DNA of 64,000 nt from Levilactobacillus acidifarinae DSM 19394 = JCM 15949 (GTDB lineage Bacteria; Bacillota; Bacilli; Lactobacillales; Lactobacillaceae), in NCBI RefSeq assembly GCF_001434835.1, contig NZ_AZDV01000003.1, positions 167,593 to 231,592 of the forward strand, written 5' to 3'. The notes beneath the pieces were generated by a model. It made no database searches. It was not told where the DNA came from and saw nothing but the letters and a program-made list of their open reading frames with translations. A program made the position numbers and the translations under genes. Shown here piece after piece: positions 17,054 through 27,237 of this stretch; the first letter of the stretch is position 1, and every line of letters begins with the position of its first letter.

Positions 17054-19315
17054 CTAGTCCCCCTTCGGTTGCAATTCGGCACGGATTGCTTTCGCAGCGG
17101 CCGTCAAGTTGGCCACACTGGCCTTGGCCTCGGTCACACCACGGGTCTTCAACCCACAGTCGGGATTGATCCAGACCTTTTGTTCGGGGACCTTCGCTAA
17201 GATCTGGTGAATCGTGGTCGTGATTTCGGCAACTGAGGGAATCCGTGGCGAATGAATGTCGTAAACGCCGGGCCCCACCTGTAGCTGGAAGTGCTCCCGT
17301 TGCAAAGCATCAAGAATCTCCAGGTTCGACCGTGAGGCTTCAAACGAAATCACGTCGGCGTCTAAGTTCTGGATAGCCGGGATGATATCGGTGAATTCAG
17401 AGTAACACATGTGCGTGTGAATCTGCGTGCCCGGTTGTACCCGGCTGTGGACCAGTCGAAACGCGGGGACGGCCCAATCGAGGTATTCGGAATACCAATC
17501 GGATTGCCGTAACGGCAACTTCTCGCGTAACGCCGCCTCGTCGATTTGAATAATCTTAATCCCGTTTTTTTCTAGGTCGAGGACCTCGTCTTGAATGGCC
17601 AACGCAATTTGAATCGTGGACTCGCGCTGGGAGATGTCTTCTCGGGGGAACGACCAGTTCAGAATCGTGACCGGTCCCGTTAACATCCCCTTGACCAACT
17701 TATCGGTCTGCCGTTGGGCAAAGGTCGACCACTTGACCGTGATGGGCTGGTTACGCGCCACGTCACCCCAGATGATGGGTGGCTTCACGCCCCGCGTCCC
17801 GTAGGATTGGACCCACCCGTTGCGACTAAAGAGGTACCCGTCGAGGTGTTGGCCGAAGTATTCGACCATGTCGTTACGTTCGAATTCACCGTGGACCAGT
17901 ACGTCCAGCCCGATGTCTTCTTGCCACTTCAACCATTCCTTGATGTGCTCCCCGATGAAGTGGTCGTAATCGGCCTGCGAAATCTCGTGTTTCCGGAATT
18001 GGGCCCGCGTGCGTTTAACGTCTCTGGTCTGTGGAAACGACCCAATCGTAGTTGTTGGCAGCAGCGGTAACTGAAATTCCCGTTGCTGAATCTTCGCCCG
18101 TTGCGCCAGGGCCGGCTGGCGGGTAAACGAGTCGGCGGTCAGGTGGGCTATTCGGTCGTGAACCTTGGGGTTTGGTTGAACCCGGGGCTGGGCAAAGAGG
18201 GCTTGATTGGCCGCAAAGGCTGTCGTTTTCTGTCCGGCCAAGTTAGCCTGTAAGTCGGTCAACTCGCCTAATTTTTCCGTGGCAAACGCAAAGTGTTGTT
18301 TGACCGGGGCCGGGAAGGTTTCGTTAGCCACCGTGAACGGCACGTGGAGTAACGAACACGACGTCGAGATCACCAACCGTTGCACCGGTAACGTCTTCAG
18401 TAGGGCCAGCGTTTGGGCATAATGGTTCCGCCAGATATTTTTCCCGTTGACCACCCCGGCGAACAGCGTTTTATCGGCCGGAAAGCCCGAACGAACTAAG
18501 TCGGCGGTCTTCCGGCCCTCGTGGAAGTCTAAGCCCACGCCCTCAATGGGTAAGTGAATCAGGTCCGTATAAACGTCCCGGACGTCCCCAAAGTAGGTCT
18601 GAACTAGGACCTTCAAGCCGGATTTTTGGGTCAAGAGTTGGTCGTAGAGGGTCTTAAACAGCTCACGCCGGGTCCCGGTCACGTCCTTGACCAGTTCCGG
18701 TTCGTCGAGTTGAATCCAATCGGCGCCCTGAGCGGCTAACCGCGCAAAGATGGTCTGATAGGCCGCGACCAGGTCGGTCACAAAATCGGTCGGTTGACAG
18801 TCGTGAAACTCACTGAGGCTCAATAACGTAAACGGCCCCACGATGACCGGACGGGTCTGAATCCCCGCATCCTGGGCTTCCTGGTACTCGTCAAAGATCT
18901 TGCTTCCCACTAGTTTAACCTGCGTCGTCGCCGTAAATTGCGGCACCAGGTAGTGGTAATTGGTATTGAACCACTTCTTCATGGGCAACGCCTTAACGTC
19001 GCCGTGGTCCCCTTGATACCCCCGGGCCAACGCGAAGTACCGGTCCAACGGCGACAGGTCTAACGCGTCGACCGCGTCGGGTACGATGTTCAGTAACGTG
19101 GCCGTATCTAACGTGGTATCAAAGAACGAAAAATCGTTGCTGGGAATTCCATCGATACCCGCAGCCTTAACGAGTTGCCAATGTTTCAAACGTAGGTCAC
19201 GGGCAGCCTGTTGGAGTTGGTCGGCCGTGATTTGGTGTCGCCAGTATTTTTCGGTACTGAATTTTAGTTCCCGGTGTTCCCCGAGACGTGGAAAACCAAT
19301 AATTGATGTTGTCAT
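17054..19315 (-). CDS. metE: Cobalamin-independent methionine synthase
   Basis: 753 aa, full length. Two barrels: the N-terminal one starts '[15 protein letters not shown]'; the C-terminal one carries the zinc site ('HMCYSEF' His and Cys, and '[10 protein letters not shown]' Cys) and the substrate motif '[11 protein letters not shown]'. It transfers methyl from 5-methyl-THF-Glu3 to homocysteine. Start at 19315 with GAGGGGG 6 nt upstream. Divergent from a LysR regulator over a Met-box, so transcription should follow methionine/homocysteine supply. I see no SAM riboswitch or T-box in the short leader. Confidence 0.97.
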   Translation of the reverse strand: MTTSIIGFPRLGEHRELKFSTEKYWRHQITADQLQQAARDLRLKHWQLVKAAGIDGIPSNDFSFFDTTLDTATLLNIVPDAVDALDLSPLDRYFALARGYQGDHGDVKALPMKKWFNTNYHYLVPQFTATTQVKLVGSKIFDEYQEAQDAGIQTRPVIVGPFTLLSLSEFHDCQPTDFVTDLVAAYQTIFARLAAQGADWIQLDEPELVKDVTGTRRELFKTLYDQLLTQKSGLKVLVQTYFGDVRDVYTDLIHLPIEGVGLDFHEGRKTADLVRSGFPADKTLFAGVVNGKNIWRNHYAQTLALLKTLPVQRLVISTSCSLLHVPFTVANETFPAPVKQHFAFATEKLGELTDLQANLAGQKTTAFAANQALFAQPRVQPNPKVHDRIAHLTADSFTRQPALAQRAKIQQREFQLPLLPTTTIGSFPQTRDVKRTRAQFRKHEISQADYDHFIGEHIKEWLKWQEDIGLDVLVHGEFERNDMVEYFGQHLDGYLFSRNGWVQSYGTRGVKPPIIWGDVARNQPITVKWSTFAQRQTDKLVKGMLTGPVTILNWSFPREDISQRESTIQIALAIQDEVLDLEKNGIKIIQIDEAALREKLPLRQSDWYSEYLDWAVPAFRLVHSRVQPGTQIHTHMCYSEFTDIIPAIQNLDADVISFEASRSNLEILDALQREHFQLQVGPGVYDIHSPRIPSVAEITTTIHQILAKVPEQKVWINPDCGLKTRGVTEAKASVANLTAAAKAIRAELQPKGD

Positions 19316-19399
19316 AAAAATCCCCCTCAACGGTTAGTGCTTGTTTCTAAATTACCACCGGACTTGGCAATTGACTAATGCTTAAAATCAGGGACTCGT

Positions 19400-19416
19400 T
19401 ATAGTTTCTCACTATA
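19400..19416. promoter_or_regulatory. Met-box (MtaR/CmbR-type LysR operator)
   Basis: TATAGTTTCTCACTATA, a 17-bp inverted repeat with TATAGT / ACTATA arms (7 bp when the flanking T and A are counted). Length and half-sites fit the streptococcal Met-box TATAGTTTSAAACTATA. It lies 84 nt from the metE start and 40 nt from the lysR start, overlapping the expected -35 for the TATAAT at 19425-19430, which suggests autoregulation. Confidence 0.7.
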
Positions 19417-19455
19417 ATAAGCTTTATAATGAAACTTAATCCTAGGAGGTCGCCC

Positions 19456-20394
19456 ATGCGTATTCAACAACTCAAGTACCTAGAAACCATCGTTCGGACC
19501 GGTTCCATCAACGAAGCCGCCAAACAACTATACCTCACCCAACCCAGTCTCTCTAACGCCGTAAAGGATCTGGAAAACGAGATGGGGATTCAAATTCTCT
19601 TGCGCAGTAAGTTAGGCGTGACGCTAACCGACGACGGCCGGGAGTTCATGGTCTACGCCCGCCAAGTATTAGACCAAGTACGCCTACTGCAGGACCGTTA
19701 CGCGAAGCAACCCCTGCGAAAACAGGCCTTTTCCGTTTCAGCTCAGCACTACGCCTTCGTGGTTCACGCCTTTGTCGATCTGCTCAAAACCGTCCGGGCC
19801 GACGAATACCATTTTACGTTGCGGGAAACGGAGACCGAAAACATCCTCAGCGATTTAACCAGCTTCAAGAGTGAGCTGGGGATTCTCTACCTCAACAATT
19901 TCAACCGCCAGGTCATGCAAAAATTATTTAAAGAGCAATCACTCGTCTTTACCCCCCTCTTCACCGCCCAACCGCACGTCTTCGTGGGACGCCAGAACCC
20001 TCTCACGCAAAAAAAGTCGGTCACGTTGGCCGACCTGACCGACTACCCTTACCTGTCCTACGAGCAAGGGGACAACCACTCGTTTTACTTTTCCGAAGAA
20101 ATTCTCAGCACCCTCGAACGCCAGAAAACCATCAAGGTTAGTGATCGCGCCACCATCTTCAATTTGATGGTCGGCCTCAACGGCTACACCATCAGTTCGG
20201 GAATCATCAGTAGCCAACTCAACGACGATAAAATTGTCGCCATCCCCCTAGCGGTCCAGGATGCCATGACCCTCGGCTGGTTAAAACACCGCCAAATTGA
20301 ACTCAGCCCGCTAGCCCAGTCTTACCTGACCATGCTCAAGGCCCACATCCGGGGGTACGGATTTACCATCATGGGAGAAGACGGCTCCCACTAA
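19456..20394 (+). CDS. LysR family regulator of methionine genes (MtaR/CmbR-like)
   Basis: 312 aa. N-terminal winged helix 'MRIQQLKYLETIVRTGSINEAAKQLYLTQPSLSNAVKDLE' (1-60), linker helix, then the periplasmic-binding-like effector domain (about 90-300) with 'ELGILYLNN' and the C-terminal 'YGFTIMGE'. Start at 19456 from AGGAGGT 7 nt upstream rather than the in-frame ATG at 19429. It is divergent from metEF with a Met-box between, so it is the likely activator of metEF with O-acetylserine- or homocysteine-type inducer. Effector is inferred. Confidence 0.85.
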   Translation: MRIQQLKYLETIVRTGSINEAAKQLYLTQPSLSNAVKDLENEMGIQILLRSKLGVTLTDDGREFMVYARQVLDQVRLLQDRYAKQPLRKQAFSVSAQHYAFVVHAFVDLLKTVRADEYHFTLRETETENILSDLTSFKSELGILYLNNFNRQVMQKLFKEQSLVFTPLFTAQPHVFVGRQNPLTQKKSVTLADLTDYPYLSYEQGDNHSFYFSEEILSTLERQKTIKVSDRATIFNLMVGLNGYTISSGIISSQLNDDKIVAIPLAVQDAMTLGWLKHRQIELSPLAQSYLTMLKAHIRGYGFTIMGEDGSH

Positions 20395-20503
20395 CCGTTA
20401 CCGGTGGCATCAGGATCGTTATCGGCACTTTTAGGGTTCCACGGTTTCCCCTCCGAAAGTGGCGTATAATGAAAATATTCTAGTCAAACGGGGGTTCTTT
20501 TAC

Positions 20504-21082
20504 ATGCCAACGATTAAAAACGTCTGCGTCTTTTGCGGATCCAATCACGGGTTAGATCCCGCTTTTAAGCAACAAACTGAAGCCTTAGGTCAGTACCTGG
20601 CCGCTCACCACCATCCCGTCGTCTACGGGGGTGGGAAGGAAGGCTTGATGGGCACCATTGCCGCGTCGACCATGGCGGCCGGCGGCGAAGTGATCGGCAT
20701 CATCCCGACCTTTCTGAAAAACATGGATCTGGCCGAAACCAACGTCACCCAACTCATCGAGACCGCCACGATGGATGAACGGAAGGACGAAATGTTACGC
20801 CAAGCCGACGCCTTTATCGTCCTACCCGGCGGTTTTGGCACCTTCGAAGAGTTCACGACCATGCTGTCTTGGAGTCAACTCAACGTCCACCAAAAACCAA
20901 TTGCGTTATTCAACATCAACCACTACTTCGACAGCCTCGTGGAAATGATGCAGACCTGCTGTGATCAGGGATTCGCCCCCCAGGCCAACATGGACCTGTT
21001 CATTGACGCCGCCACCATTGATGACATCTTTACCCAGTTCGCTAATTTCCACCATCAACTACCTTATAAATACACGAACTAA
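20504..21082 (+). CDS. LOG family protein (TIGR00730; nucleoside 5'-monophosphate phosphoribohydrolase type)
   Basis: 192 aa Rossmann-like protein. 'VCVFCGSNHG' at the start, 'VYGGGKEGLMG' and the signature 'PGGFGTFEE' that forms the active site of LOG/YvdD phosphoribohydrolases. Members cleave the N-glycosidic bond of (cytokinin-like) nucleoside monophosphates; the older name 'lysine decarboxylase' is wrong. Start at 20504 because the in-frame ATG at 20468 region has no ribosome site while GGGGG lies before this one. Monocistronic, with a strong terminator. Confidence 0.88.
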   Translation: MPTIKNVCVFCGSNHGLDPAFKQQTEALGQYLAAHHHPVVYGGGKEGLMGTIAASTMAAGGEVIGIIPTFLKNMDLAETNVTQLIETATMDERKDEMLRQADAFIVLPGGFGTFEEFTTMLSWSQLNVHQKPIALFNINHYFDSLVEMMQTCCDQGFAPQANMDLFIDAATIDDIFTQFANFHHQLPYKYTN

Positions 21083-21085
21083 AGC

Positions 21086-21127
21086 AAACGAGGTTGCCCC
21101 TTAAGTTTTTGGGCAACCTCGTTTTTT
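21086..21127. terminator. Bidirectional terminator between the LOG gene and the PEBP gene
   Basis: Near-perfect arms AAACGAGGTTGCCC / GGGCAACCTCGTTT followed by T on the plus strand and with A before it, so it can serve both convergent genes. Confidence 0.85.
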
Positions 21128-21665
21128 AGGCTTTAGCATACGTTAAATTACGGCCCGCCACCGCCAACAAGTGCTCGTCGAGTAAGGCCATCAGGTCGCC
21201 CTGTAAAAATCCATTACTCAGATTCGTGGGTTGGCTTAACGCGTAGACCGTCAGACGATACGTGTGAACCCCGCTGACCGGCCGGGGTCCCGCGTAATGA
21301 CTTTCGAGGTTCTGCCGTTCCTTTAACAGTGGCCAATCGGGTTGGCGTAGGCGCTGAAACGGTGAATGTAAACTGTTCAAGCCCTGGGCAAACGTGGCCC
21401 GACGACTGGCGTCCACGGCGAACGTCACCGCCTGACCGTGAACCGGCACGTCGGTAAATACCCAGTGTAGCCAGGGAAAACCCACGAACGAAACGGTGTC
21501 GTAGTCAACCAACGTTCCGGCTAGCACCACCGCGTTAGCCGGAATCTCCGTCACCTTGAAGGGCAACGAAACCTGGTTGAGGCCGTGCAGTTTTTCGGCG
21601 GTCGGAATGTGATCGCCGTATTGGTCGGGAATGACCGACCCAGTAAAGGGAAAATCAAGTTGCAT
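21126..21665 (-). CDS. YbhB/YbcL family Raf-kinase-inhibitor-like (PEBP) protein
   Basis: 179 aa. Conserved PEBP parts: 'IPANAVVLAGTLVDYDTV' (equivalent of the 'LALIVEDPDAP' strand), 'FPWLHWVFTDVP' (W-H-W) and 'SHYAGPRPVSGVHTYRLTVYAL' (YxGPxPP-G-HxY). Bacterial members bind anionic ligands; no reaction is established. Start at 21665 from AAGGAGC 9 nt upstream. Stand-alone gene. Confidence 0.88.
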   Translation of the reverse strand: MQLDFPFTGSVIPDQYGDHIPTAEKLHGLNQVSLPFKVTEIPANAVVLAGTLVDYDTVSFVGFPWLHWVFTDVPVHGQAVTFAVDASRRATFAQGLNSLHSPFQRLRQPDWPLLKERQNLESHYAGPRPVSGVHTYRLTVYALSQPTNLSNGFLQGDLMALLDEHLLAVAGRNLTYAKA

Positions 21666-21746
21666 GGGAAATCGCTCCTTCTCAATAACACTGTCTGTAA
21701 TATGAACGTTACGGAACCGAAAGTCAATCCTGACCACGCAAACGAG

Positions 21747-21921
21747 AGTGGGACAAAAGGCGATTAGCTGGCGAGCATGAACGACGGTTCGTAAGGCGAA
21801 TAATCCCGATCCTGGATTAGCTGACGATTTACGGGGTTAAGCGGAACCAGCTGCCTTTTGGCGCACGTTTCGGCACCAGATGTTCGGAGCACAAAAAAGC
21901 CTGAGACTTTTGTCCCAGACT
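21747..21921. repeat. Intergenic repeat element with terminal inverted repeats, carrying the mprF terminator
   Basis: About 175 bp bounded by AGTGGGACAAAAG and CTTTTGTCCCAGACT, which are inverted copies of each other. Internal parts (reverse strand) GCCGAAACGTG..GGCAGCTGGTTCCGCTTA and ATGCTCGCCAGCTAATCGCC match the cluster at 10844-11047. No open frame. Its right end forms the mprF terminator. Looks MITE-like, but no target duplication is visible. Confidence 0.6.
21888..21920 (-). terminator. mprF terminator
   Basis: Minus strand CTGGGAC-AAAA-GTCTCAG followed by GC and six T, 25 nt after the mprF stop, inside the repeat element. Confidence 0.7.
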
Positions 21922-21944
21922 TGCTTCCTACGTTTAGTCAAAGT

Positions 21945-24569
21945 TTACTCCCGGTTTTCCCAATCGACCTCGTCGACCAGCCAATGATCCAGCCACCGCG
22001 GTAGAAATTTAGCCTTTTCTCCCATGCCCGGTCGGTTGATAACCTGCATGAGTTGCAGCATGGTAAAGATCAATGATTCACGACGACGATATGCCAAATA
22101 TTTGGGTTGCCAGACCGCCACGTACTTTTCCTTGTAGGCCCGGAGCCCCTGGAAGCTGTAAAAGTTCGATCCGTATTCGTAGATTAAGTGGGCGATACGT
22201 TCTTCAATGAAACTGAACTCGGAGACCCCCACGTTAGCTAGGGGCGCCATGCCCAAATTAAAGCTGGTGTAGCCCTGTTCACGACAGGTCAGGAACAAGT
22301 ACACGAACAGTCCGTCCATGATCCCAGACGGCGCGTCATGGCTACTACGCATCAGATCGATCGACGTCATCTTGCGATCACCGGTCGGCATCAGGTTGGC
22401 AAAGGCCACCATCTTACCGCGAGCATCGGTCATCACCGCAATCGGTGCTTCGTTCAGGTAGTCGCGGTTAAAGAAGCCCATCGAAAAACTCTTCTCGGCC
22501 TCGTCGCCCAACCAGGAATCGGAAATGGTCTTCAATTCCTGGTACTGGGCATCACTCAACGGCGGCTGAAGTAACTTAAACTCGTACCCTTCCCGCTTGA
22601 ATTTATTAACCAACGCGCGTTCCCCACGGTGCGGTTTGCCGGCCAAACTGAAGGTGGTCAAATCCACGTGGCCCTCTTCGCCGACCTTGATGAAGTCGAA
22701 CCCCATTTCGTGTAACCGCAGGGTCAACTCTTCACTGATTTCGTAAAAGACCGGCCGTAACCCGGCCCGGTCGGCGTCGCGCATGAATGTCTGTAGCGCC
22801 GGCAATAAGGCCTCCTGATTCCCAATCGGTTCACCCATGACCAACAGCTTATCGGCTTTTTGCCGGAAAAGAATCATGAGTTGATCTTCCCCGTCCTGCT
22901 GGTAGAAGAACGTCCGTTTATCTTGAAGGAAGGCGAGGTGACTAACCTCGTTCCCCCCGTACTTTAAAATCAAATTGCGGACCCGCTGAGCGTCAAACGG
23001 CTGTTTCAGCCAAGCCACCTGGGGCGCCGAGAGGTACCGATTAATGGTCAGTAGAATGACCAAGGCAATTAATAACCCTCCCAGACCGTTTAACCAGACC
23101 TGCGTCGACGGTGGTAACCAGGCTTGCAGGAACTGGGGCCGTCGGTGGGGATTTCTCGCCAGAAAACCGAGCACCGTGTACAGTACGAAGGTCACCACGT
23201 AGATACTACCGTCCGTCAACAGCCCTCCCCACGAATAGTGGAAGCTCTGCCGCGACAGTTCCGGTTTAGCCAAAATTAGACAGATTAACACCAATCCCAG
23301 TAAGGCGGCTAAGCCCCCTGGAAAGTTCTCACGCCACAGCGTGTTGCCAATCGCCAGTAAGAGCACCACCAATGTCGGCCAAAACGACCGCGCCACCCGT
23401 GAACCGACGCCCCGGGCCAGACCAATTAACAGAAAGGCCATGATCAGGTTGGTGACCTGACTAAGAAAGTAGAACATGAACGGAATTAACCGCATATATA
23501 ACTTGTTCGCTAACACCACGTCCGGAATCGTCGCGTACAGTAACATCATGACCCCGGAGAAATACATGAAGGTGACCACGAAGAGGTGGGCGCCCCGGCG
23601 TAAGATCGCCACGGGTAGGCCCGCCAAGAATTGATTCAAGCGGTGCCCGGCGTCGTGTACGAACAGGCCGACCCCCACACAGAATGGGAGTAGGTAATAG
23701 AACAGCCGGTAAAGCAGTAGCCAGCCCACGGCATCGGCCCGACCGACGCCTAACAGCCCTAAACCAAAGATCATGAACACGTCAAAGGACCCTAAGCCCC
23801 CGGGAATCATCGACACGACCCCGGCGACGGAGGCCACGACGAACATCGGAAAGACCGCCGCAAAGTCCAACGGCAGACGTAACGCCCAGCCAATCAACAG
23901 GAAAAACAGCGCACAGCTGCCCCATTCCAGGCTGGACCCGATGATCAACCGTAGTTCGCGCGTCCAAGTCAGATCTTGAAAGAACTCCCCGTCGTTAAAC
24001 CGCGTAAAGAGAAACAACACCGGAAAATACAGGCCACCACCGAGTAACCAGAACCAATAGCCCCGGTACGGCGCGCCGATATCAAACCCAAACAGCATCA
24101 CCAGTGCCACCCAACAGGACAGTGAGAGTCCCGCCAGCAGAAACAACGCAATCTTAGAAATTGCGTACAGCACCTGTTTCTTAGACGCCGAGGCCGAGTA
24201 AAAGTTGGCCCGTAAGCTCGCCCCCAGTAGCCCGCCCATCCCGGCTAGGTTGGTAAACGTATTGGTGACCCAGCCACTGCGAATAATGTAACCCGTGGAG
24301 AAGTGGCCCGGTAAAAATTCCACAATCGTAAAGTCATAGACCAGCATCGGCAGCACCGCGATGAAGCCCACCACGGCCAACATAATGACAGTCGTCACGT
24401 CCAAATTCCCTAGAGCCGCTCGTAACTGCGCCCCACTAATTTCATGACCGATCCGCCCTAATTCACGAATCACTAACAAGAGAACGGACAGCAGAAAAAC
24501 ACCTTTAATTAAGGTCAGTCGTTTTTGAATCCATACTTGGAGTCGTTGCCACACACTTGTCACCCCCAC
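21945..24569 (-). CDS. mprF: Phosphatidylglycerol lysyltransferase/flippase MprF
   Basis: 874 aa, two modules. Residues about 1-540 contain some 14 membrane helices (flippase domain with 'AGMGGLLGASLRANFY' and 'MIPGGLGSFDVFMIFGLG'); 550-874 are the cytosolic synthase domain (DUF2156 GNAT pair) with 'KYGGNEVSHLAFL', 'GEPIGN' and 'FNLGMAPLANVG'. It transfers lysine from Lys-tRNA to phosphatidylglycerol and flips the product, lowering surface charge against cationic peptides. I use the GTG at 24569 with GGGGGA 8 nt before it. Single-gene unit. Confidence 0.95.
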   Translation of the reverse strand: MGVTSVWQRLQVWIQKRLTLIKGVFLLSVLLLVIRELGRIGHEISGAQLRAALGNLDVTTVIMLAVVGFIAVLPMLVYDFTIVEFLPGHFSTGYIIRSGWVTNTFTNLAGMGGLLGASLRANFYSASASKKQVLYAISKIALFLLAGLSLSCWVALVMLFGFDIGAPYRGYWFWLLGGGLYFPVLFLFTRFNDGEFFQDLTWTRELRLIIGSSLEWGSCALFFLLIGWALRLPLDFAAVFPMFVVASVAGVVSMIPGGLGSFDVFMIFGLGLLGVGRADAVGWLLLYRLFYYLLPFCVGVGLFVHDAGHRLNQFLAGLPVAILRRGAHLFVVTFMYFSGVMMLLYATIPDVVLANKLYMRLIPFMFYFLSQVTNLIMAFLLIGLARGVGSRVARSFWPTLVVLLLAIGNTLWRENFPGGLAALLGLVLICLILAKPELSRQSFHYSWGGLLTDGSIYVVTFVLYTVLGFLARNPHRRPQFLQAWLPPSTQVWLNGLGGLLIALVILLTINRYLSAPQVAWLKQPFDAQRVRNLILKYGGNEVSHLAFLQDKRTFFYQQDGEDQLMILFRQKADKLLVMGEPIGNQEALLPALQTFMRDADRAGLRPVFYEISEELTLRLHEMGFDFIKVGEEGHVDLTTFSLAGKPHRGERALVNKFKREGYEFKLLQPPLSDAQYQELKTISDSWLGDEAEKSFSMGFFNRDYLNEAPIAVMTDARGKMVAFANLMPTGDRKMTSIDLMRSSHDAPSGIMDGLFVYLFLTCREQGYTSFNLGMAPLANVGVSEFSFIEERIAHLIYEYGSNFYSFQGLRAYKEKYVAVWQPKYLAYRRRESLIFTMLQLMQVINRPGMGEKAKFLPRWLDHWLVDEVDWENRE

Positions 24570-24801
24570 AACAATTTCCCCCTTTATTATCTAAACTCCG
24601 GGCTTAAAAGCCAACGCTTTTCCCCGTTTGTCCCGAAGTTGGTTGTGTCACCTTATGTGTTGATTGAGTTAAGTATACCAAAAAAACGGGGCCGCCATAG
24701 CGTGGTCTCCCGGTTTAACGGTTTATTTACCAGTGAGGGCACTTTTGAAAGTTCTGACCACCCCGTTACGTGACCGCGTCAGTCCATCCCAATTTTGGCG
24801 A

Positions 24802-24836
24802 CAAAAAAACGGTGCTCCCATAATGGGAACACCGTA
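24802..24836 (-). terminator. Terminator of rplJL
   Basis: Arms ACGGTG-TCCCA / TGGGA-CACCGT with TAA loop; seven T follow on the minus strand. The rest of 24570-24801 shows no gene; it is the mprF upstream region. Confidence 0.85.
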
Positions 24837-24859
24837 ATTTATTAACGAGTTGGTTGTAA

Positions 24860-25225
24860 CTACTTAAGAGTTACGACACCACCAACGGCTTCAAGCTTTT
24901 CCTTGATGTCGTTAGCTTCGTCTTCAGTAGCGCCTTCCTTGATGACGGATGGTACGTTGTCAACAAGACCCTTAGCGTCCTTCAAACCAAGGCCAGTGAT
25001 TTCACGAACAGCCTTGATAGCCTTAACCTTAGCGTCACCGGATTCAGTCAATTCAACATCGAATGAGTCCTTAGCCGCAGCGTCGCCGCCAGCGGCACCG
25101 GCTGCAGCAACTGGGGCAGCAGCAGAAACGCCAAATTCGTCTTCGATAGCCTTAACAAGGTCGTTAAGGTCAGTAATGGATGCTTCTTTAAGAGAAGCAA
25201 TGATAGCATCTTTATCAAAAGCCAT
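24860..25225 (-). CDS. rplL: 50S ribosomal protein L7/L12
   Basis: 121 aa. N-terminal dimerisation helices, Ala/Gly-rich hinge '[17 protein letters not shown]' (about 38-54), and the C-terminal domain '[24 protein letters not shown]' that recruits translational GTPases. Start at 25225 with GGAGG 8 nt upstream. Present with rplJ in the same unit, four to six copies per ribosome held by L10. Confidence 0.98.
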   Translation of the reverse strand: MAFDKDAIIASLKEASITDLNDLVKAIEDEFGVSAAAPVAAAGAAGGDAAAKDSFDVELTESGDAKVKAIKAVREITGLGLKDAKGLVDNVPSVIKEGATEDEANDIKEKLEAVGGVVTLK

Positions 25226-25285
25226 GTTATTTTCCTCCAATAATTGGGTTTTATATTTTATGTTACTAGTGATAGTGGGCGTCGC

Positions 25286-25792
25286 TTATGCGGCTTCACC
25301 ATCGTCGCCCTTTTCAGCAACGGCCTTAATTGCGTAAGCCACGTTACGGATAGGAGCTTGAAGTTCGCTAGCCAGCATGGAGAGCAAGTCTTCACGACTA
25401 GGCAAGGTAGCGTAAACGTTGATTTCATCAACGGACATGATCTTGTCTTCGATGTAACCACCCTTGATTTCCAAGGCATCAACGCTATCGGAGAACTTCT
25501 TCAAAATCTTAGCTGGGGCGATTGGGTCTTCGTTAGAAAACGCAACGGCAGTAGGACCGGCAAAAACATCGTTTAAGTCGCCGTAACCTGCCTTTTCAGC
25601 TGCCCGCGTCAAGACTTTGTTCTTGATGACGTTCATCTGAACGCCTGCATCCCGTAATTGCTTCCGTAAGTCAGTGACTTGTTCAACCGTTAACCCACGG
25701 TAGTCAACTACGATTGCGCTGGTGGCGGCGTTGAACTTTTCAACGACGTCATCAACCTTTTTTGCTTTAACAGCAATAGCTTGTTCACTCAA
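25286..25792 (-). CDS. rplJ: 50S ribosomal protein L10
   Basis: 168 aa. '[39 protein letters not shown]' is the L10 RNA-binding core; the C-terminal helix anchors L7/L12. The start is a TTG at 25790-25792 ('[15 protein letters not shown]'), with GGGAGGTG 6 nt upstream; the longer ATG-initiated frame runs back through the L10 leader and is rejected. Expression should be limited by L10-L12 binding to the leader. Confidence 0.97.
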   Translation of the reverse strand: MSEQAIAVKAKKVDDVVEKFNAATSAIVVDYRGLTVEQVTDLRKQLRDAGVQMNVIKNKVLTRAAEKAGYGDLNDVFAGPTAVAFSNEDPIAPAKILKKFSDSVDALEIKGGYIEDKIMSVDEINVYATLPSREDLLSMLASELQAPIRNVAYAIKAVAEKGDDGEAA

Positions 25793-25798
25793 ATTGTT

Positions 25799-25935
25799 CA
25801 CCTCCCAGAGTAGTTTGGTGGGATTAAAAAATCCCCATGCCACCAAGACATAGAGAGTTAAAAGTTCAATAATAAACTTCTTCCTCGGCAGGCAAATTTG
25901 AGACGAATACGTCACCTGAGTCTTCGGTAGATCTA
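25799..25935 (-). ncRNA. Ribosomal protein L10 leader (L10-L12 autoregulatory RNA)
   Basis: The minus strand contains ATCTACCGAAGACTCAGGTG and CCTGCCGAGG, the conserved halves of the L10 leader kink-turn, about 30 nt apart. A hairpin GGTGG..GGGATT / AATCCC-ACC with internal T-run follows just before rplJ and can act as a terminator or ribosome-site mask. L10(L12)4 bound here shuts off rplJL. Confidence 0.85.
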
Positions 25936-26014
25936 TTTTACAACTTCAACAGCATACAATAAGTTAACACACGTGTCAACCATTGATGGGGGATTTTTTT
26001 GATTCCAAATGAAC

Positions 26015-26713
26015 TTAGTCTACTAAAGTAGCCAAGTCAACGTCGACACTTGGGCCGAACGTTGAAGCGATGGAAACGTGTTGGACGTAAGTCCCCCGAA
26101 CAGAAGCTGGACGGGCACGAACAACCGTTTCAGCGATGGCCTTCAAGTTACCAACTAACTTGTCAGCATCAAAGGAAACCTTGCCGACAGGAACAGCCAC
26201 GTTACCGTCCCGGTCAGTCCGGTAAGTAACTTGCCCGTTCTTAGCGTCGGAAACGGCCTTGGTCACGTTCATCGTAACCGTACCCGTCTTAGGGTTTGGC
26301 ATTAAGCCCTTAGGACCTAAGACCCGACCTAAACGACCAACTTGGGCCATCATGTCTGGCGTTGCAATGGCAACGTCAAAGTCCAACCAGCCGTCTTGGA
26401 TACGTTCAACCAAGTCTTGTTCACCGACAACGTCGGCACCGGCAGCTTCCGCAGCCTTAGCTTGGTCACCCTTAGCGAAGACGATCACCGTGGTTTCCTT
26501 ACCCGTACCGTTAGGCAGGACTAAGGCGCCACGTAATTGTTGATCGGCTTGCTTCGTGTCAACGTTAAGCTTGAACGCAATTTCAACAGTTGCGTCAAAC
26601 TTAGCGAAATCAATGTTCTTTACTAATTCAACGGCGTCGTTAGCAGCGTAAACCTTACCGGCTTCGACCTGCTTAACAGCGTCTTGATACTTCTTACCTC
26701 GTTTTTGAGCCAT
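26015..26713 (-). CDS. rplA: 50S ribosomal protein L1
   Basis: 232 aa. Begins '[17 protein letters not shown]' and has the L1 signature '[31 protein letters not shown]'. It binds 23S rRNA at the mobile L1 stalk and its own mRNA. Start at 26713, AAGGAGG 9 nt upstream. Follows rplK after about 100 nt containing an inverted repeat (CACTTGACAC / GTGTCC). Confidence 0.98.
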   Translation of the reverse strand: MAQKRGKKYQDAVKQVEAGKVYAANDAVELVKNIDFAKFDATVEIAFKLNVDTKQADQQLRGALVLPNGTGKETTVIVFAKGDQAKAAEAAGADVVGEQDLVERIQDGWLDFDVAIATPDMMAQVGRLGRVLGPKGLMPNPKTGTVTMNVTKAVSDAKNGQVTYRTDRDGNVAVPVGKVSFDADKLVGNLKAIAETVVRARPASVRGTYVQHVSIASTFGPSVDVDLATLVD

Positions 26714-26811
26714 GTTTGTGTATTCCTCCTTGCAAATGTGGTTGTAACGGATAAACCTCCCACTTGACACATTTCATTTTCGTGAAGTGTCCGACTATCC
26801 GAAAACTGAGC

Positions 26812-27237
26812 TTAACCTTCGACCGTGAAGCCCATGCTCCGGGCAGTACCTTCAATCATGCGCATAGCTGCTTCAACGTCAGCTGCGTTTAGATCTTGCA
26901 TTTTAGTTTCAGCGATTTGCTTAACTTGATCCTTGGTTACCTTAGCAACCTTGTTCGTGTTAGGTTCGCCAGAACCATGTTCAACACCGGCAGCCTTCTT
27001 CAACAGCGTTGCTGCTGGAGGGGTCTTGGTGATGAAATCAAAGGAACGATCTTCATAGACGCTGATCACAACAGGAATGATCATACCAGCTTGGTCAGCG
27101 GTACGAGCGTTGAATTCCTTCGTGAAGCCCATGATGTTGATCCCTGCTTGACCCAGTGCTGGTCCAACTGGGGGAGCTGGGGTTGCTTTGCCTGCAGGAA
27201 TCTGCAATTTAACTACGTTAGCTACTTTTTTAGCCAC
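26812..27237 (-). CDS. rplK: 50S ribosomal protein L11
   Basis: 141 aa. '[29 protein letters not shown]' (thiostrepton/GTPase centre domain) and '[12 protein letters not shown]' C-terminus are as in all L11. GTG start at 27237 with AAGGAGG 9 nt upstream. First gene of rplKA. Confidence 0.98.
   Translation of the reverse strand: MAKKVANVVKLQIPAGKATPAPPVGPALGQAGINIMGFTKEFNARTADQAGMIIPVVISVYEDRSFDFITKTPPAATLLKKAAGVEHGSGEPNTNKVAKVTKDQVKQIAETKMQDLNAADVEAAMRMIEGTARSMGFTVEG

Noticed and set aside
19316..19455. SAM riboswitch or T-box in front of metE
   Set aside because: The metE leader is too short and shows no S-box, SMK or T-box motif; the Met-box explains control.
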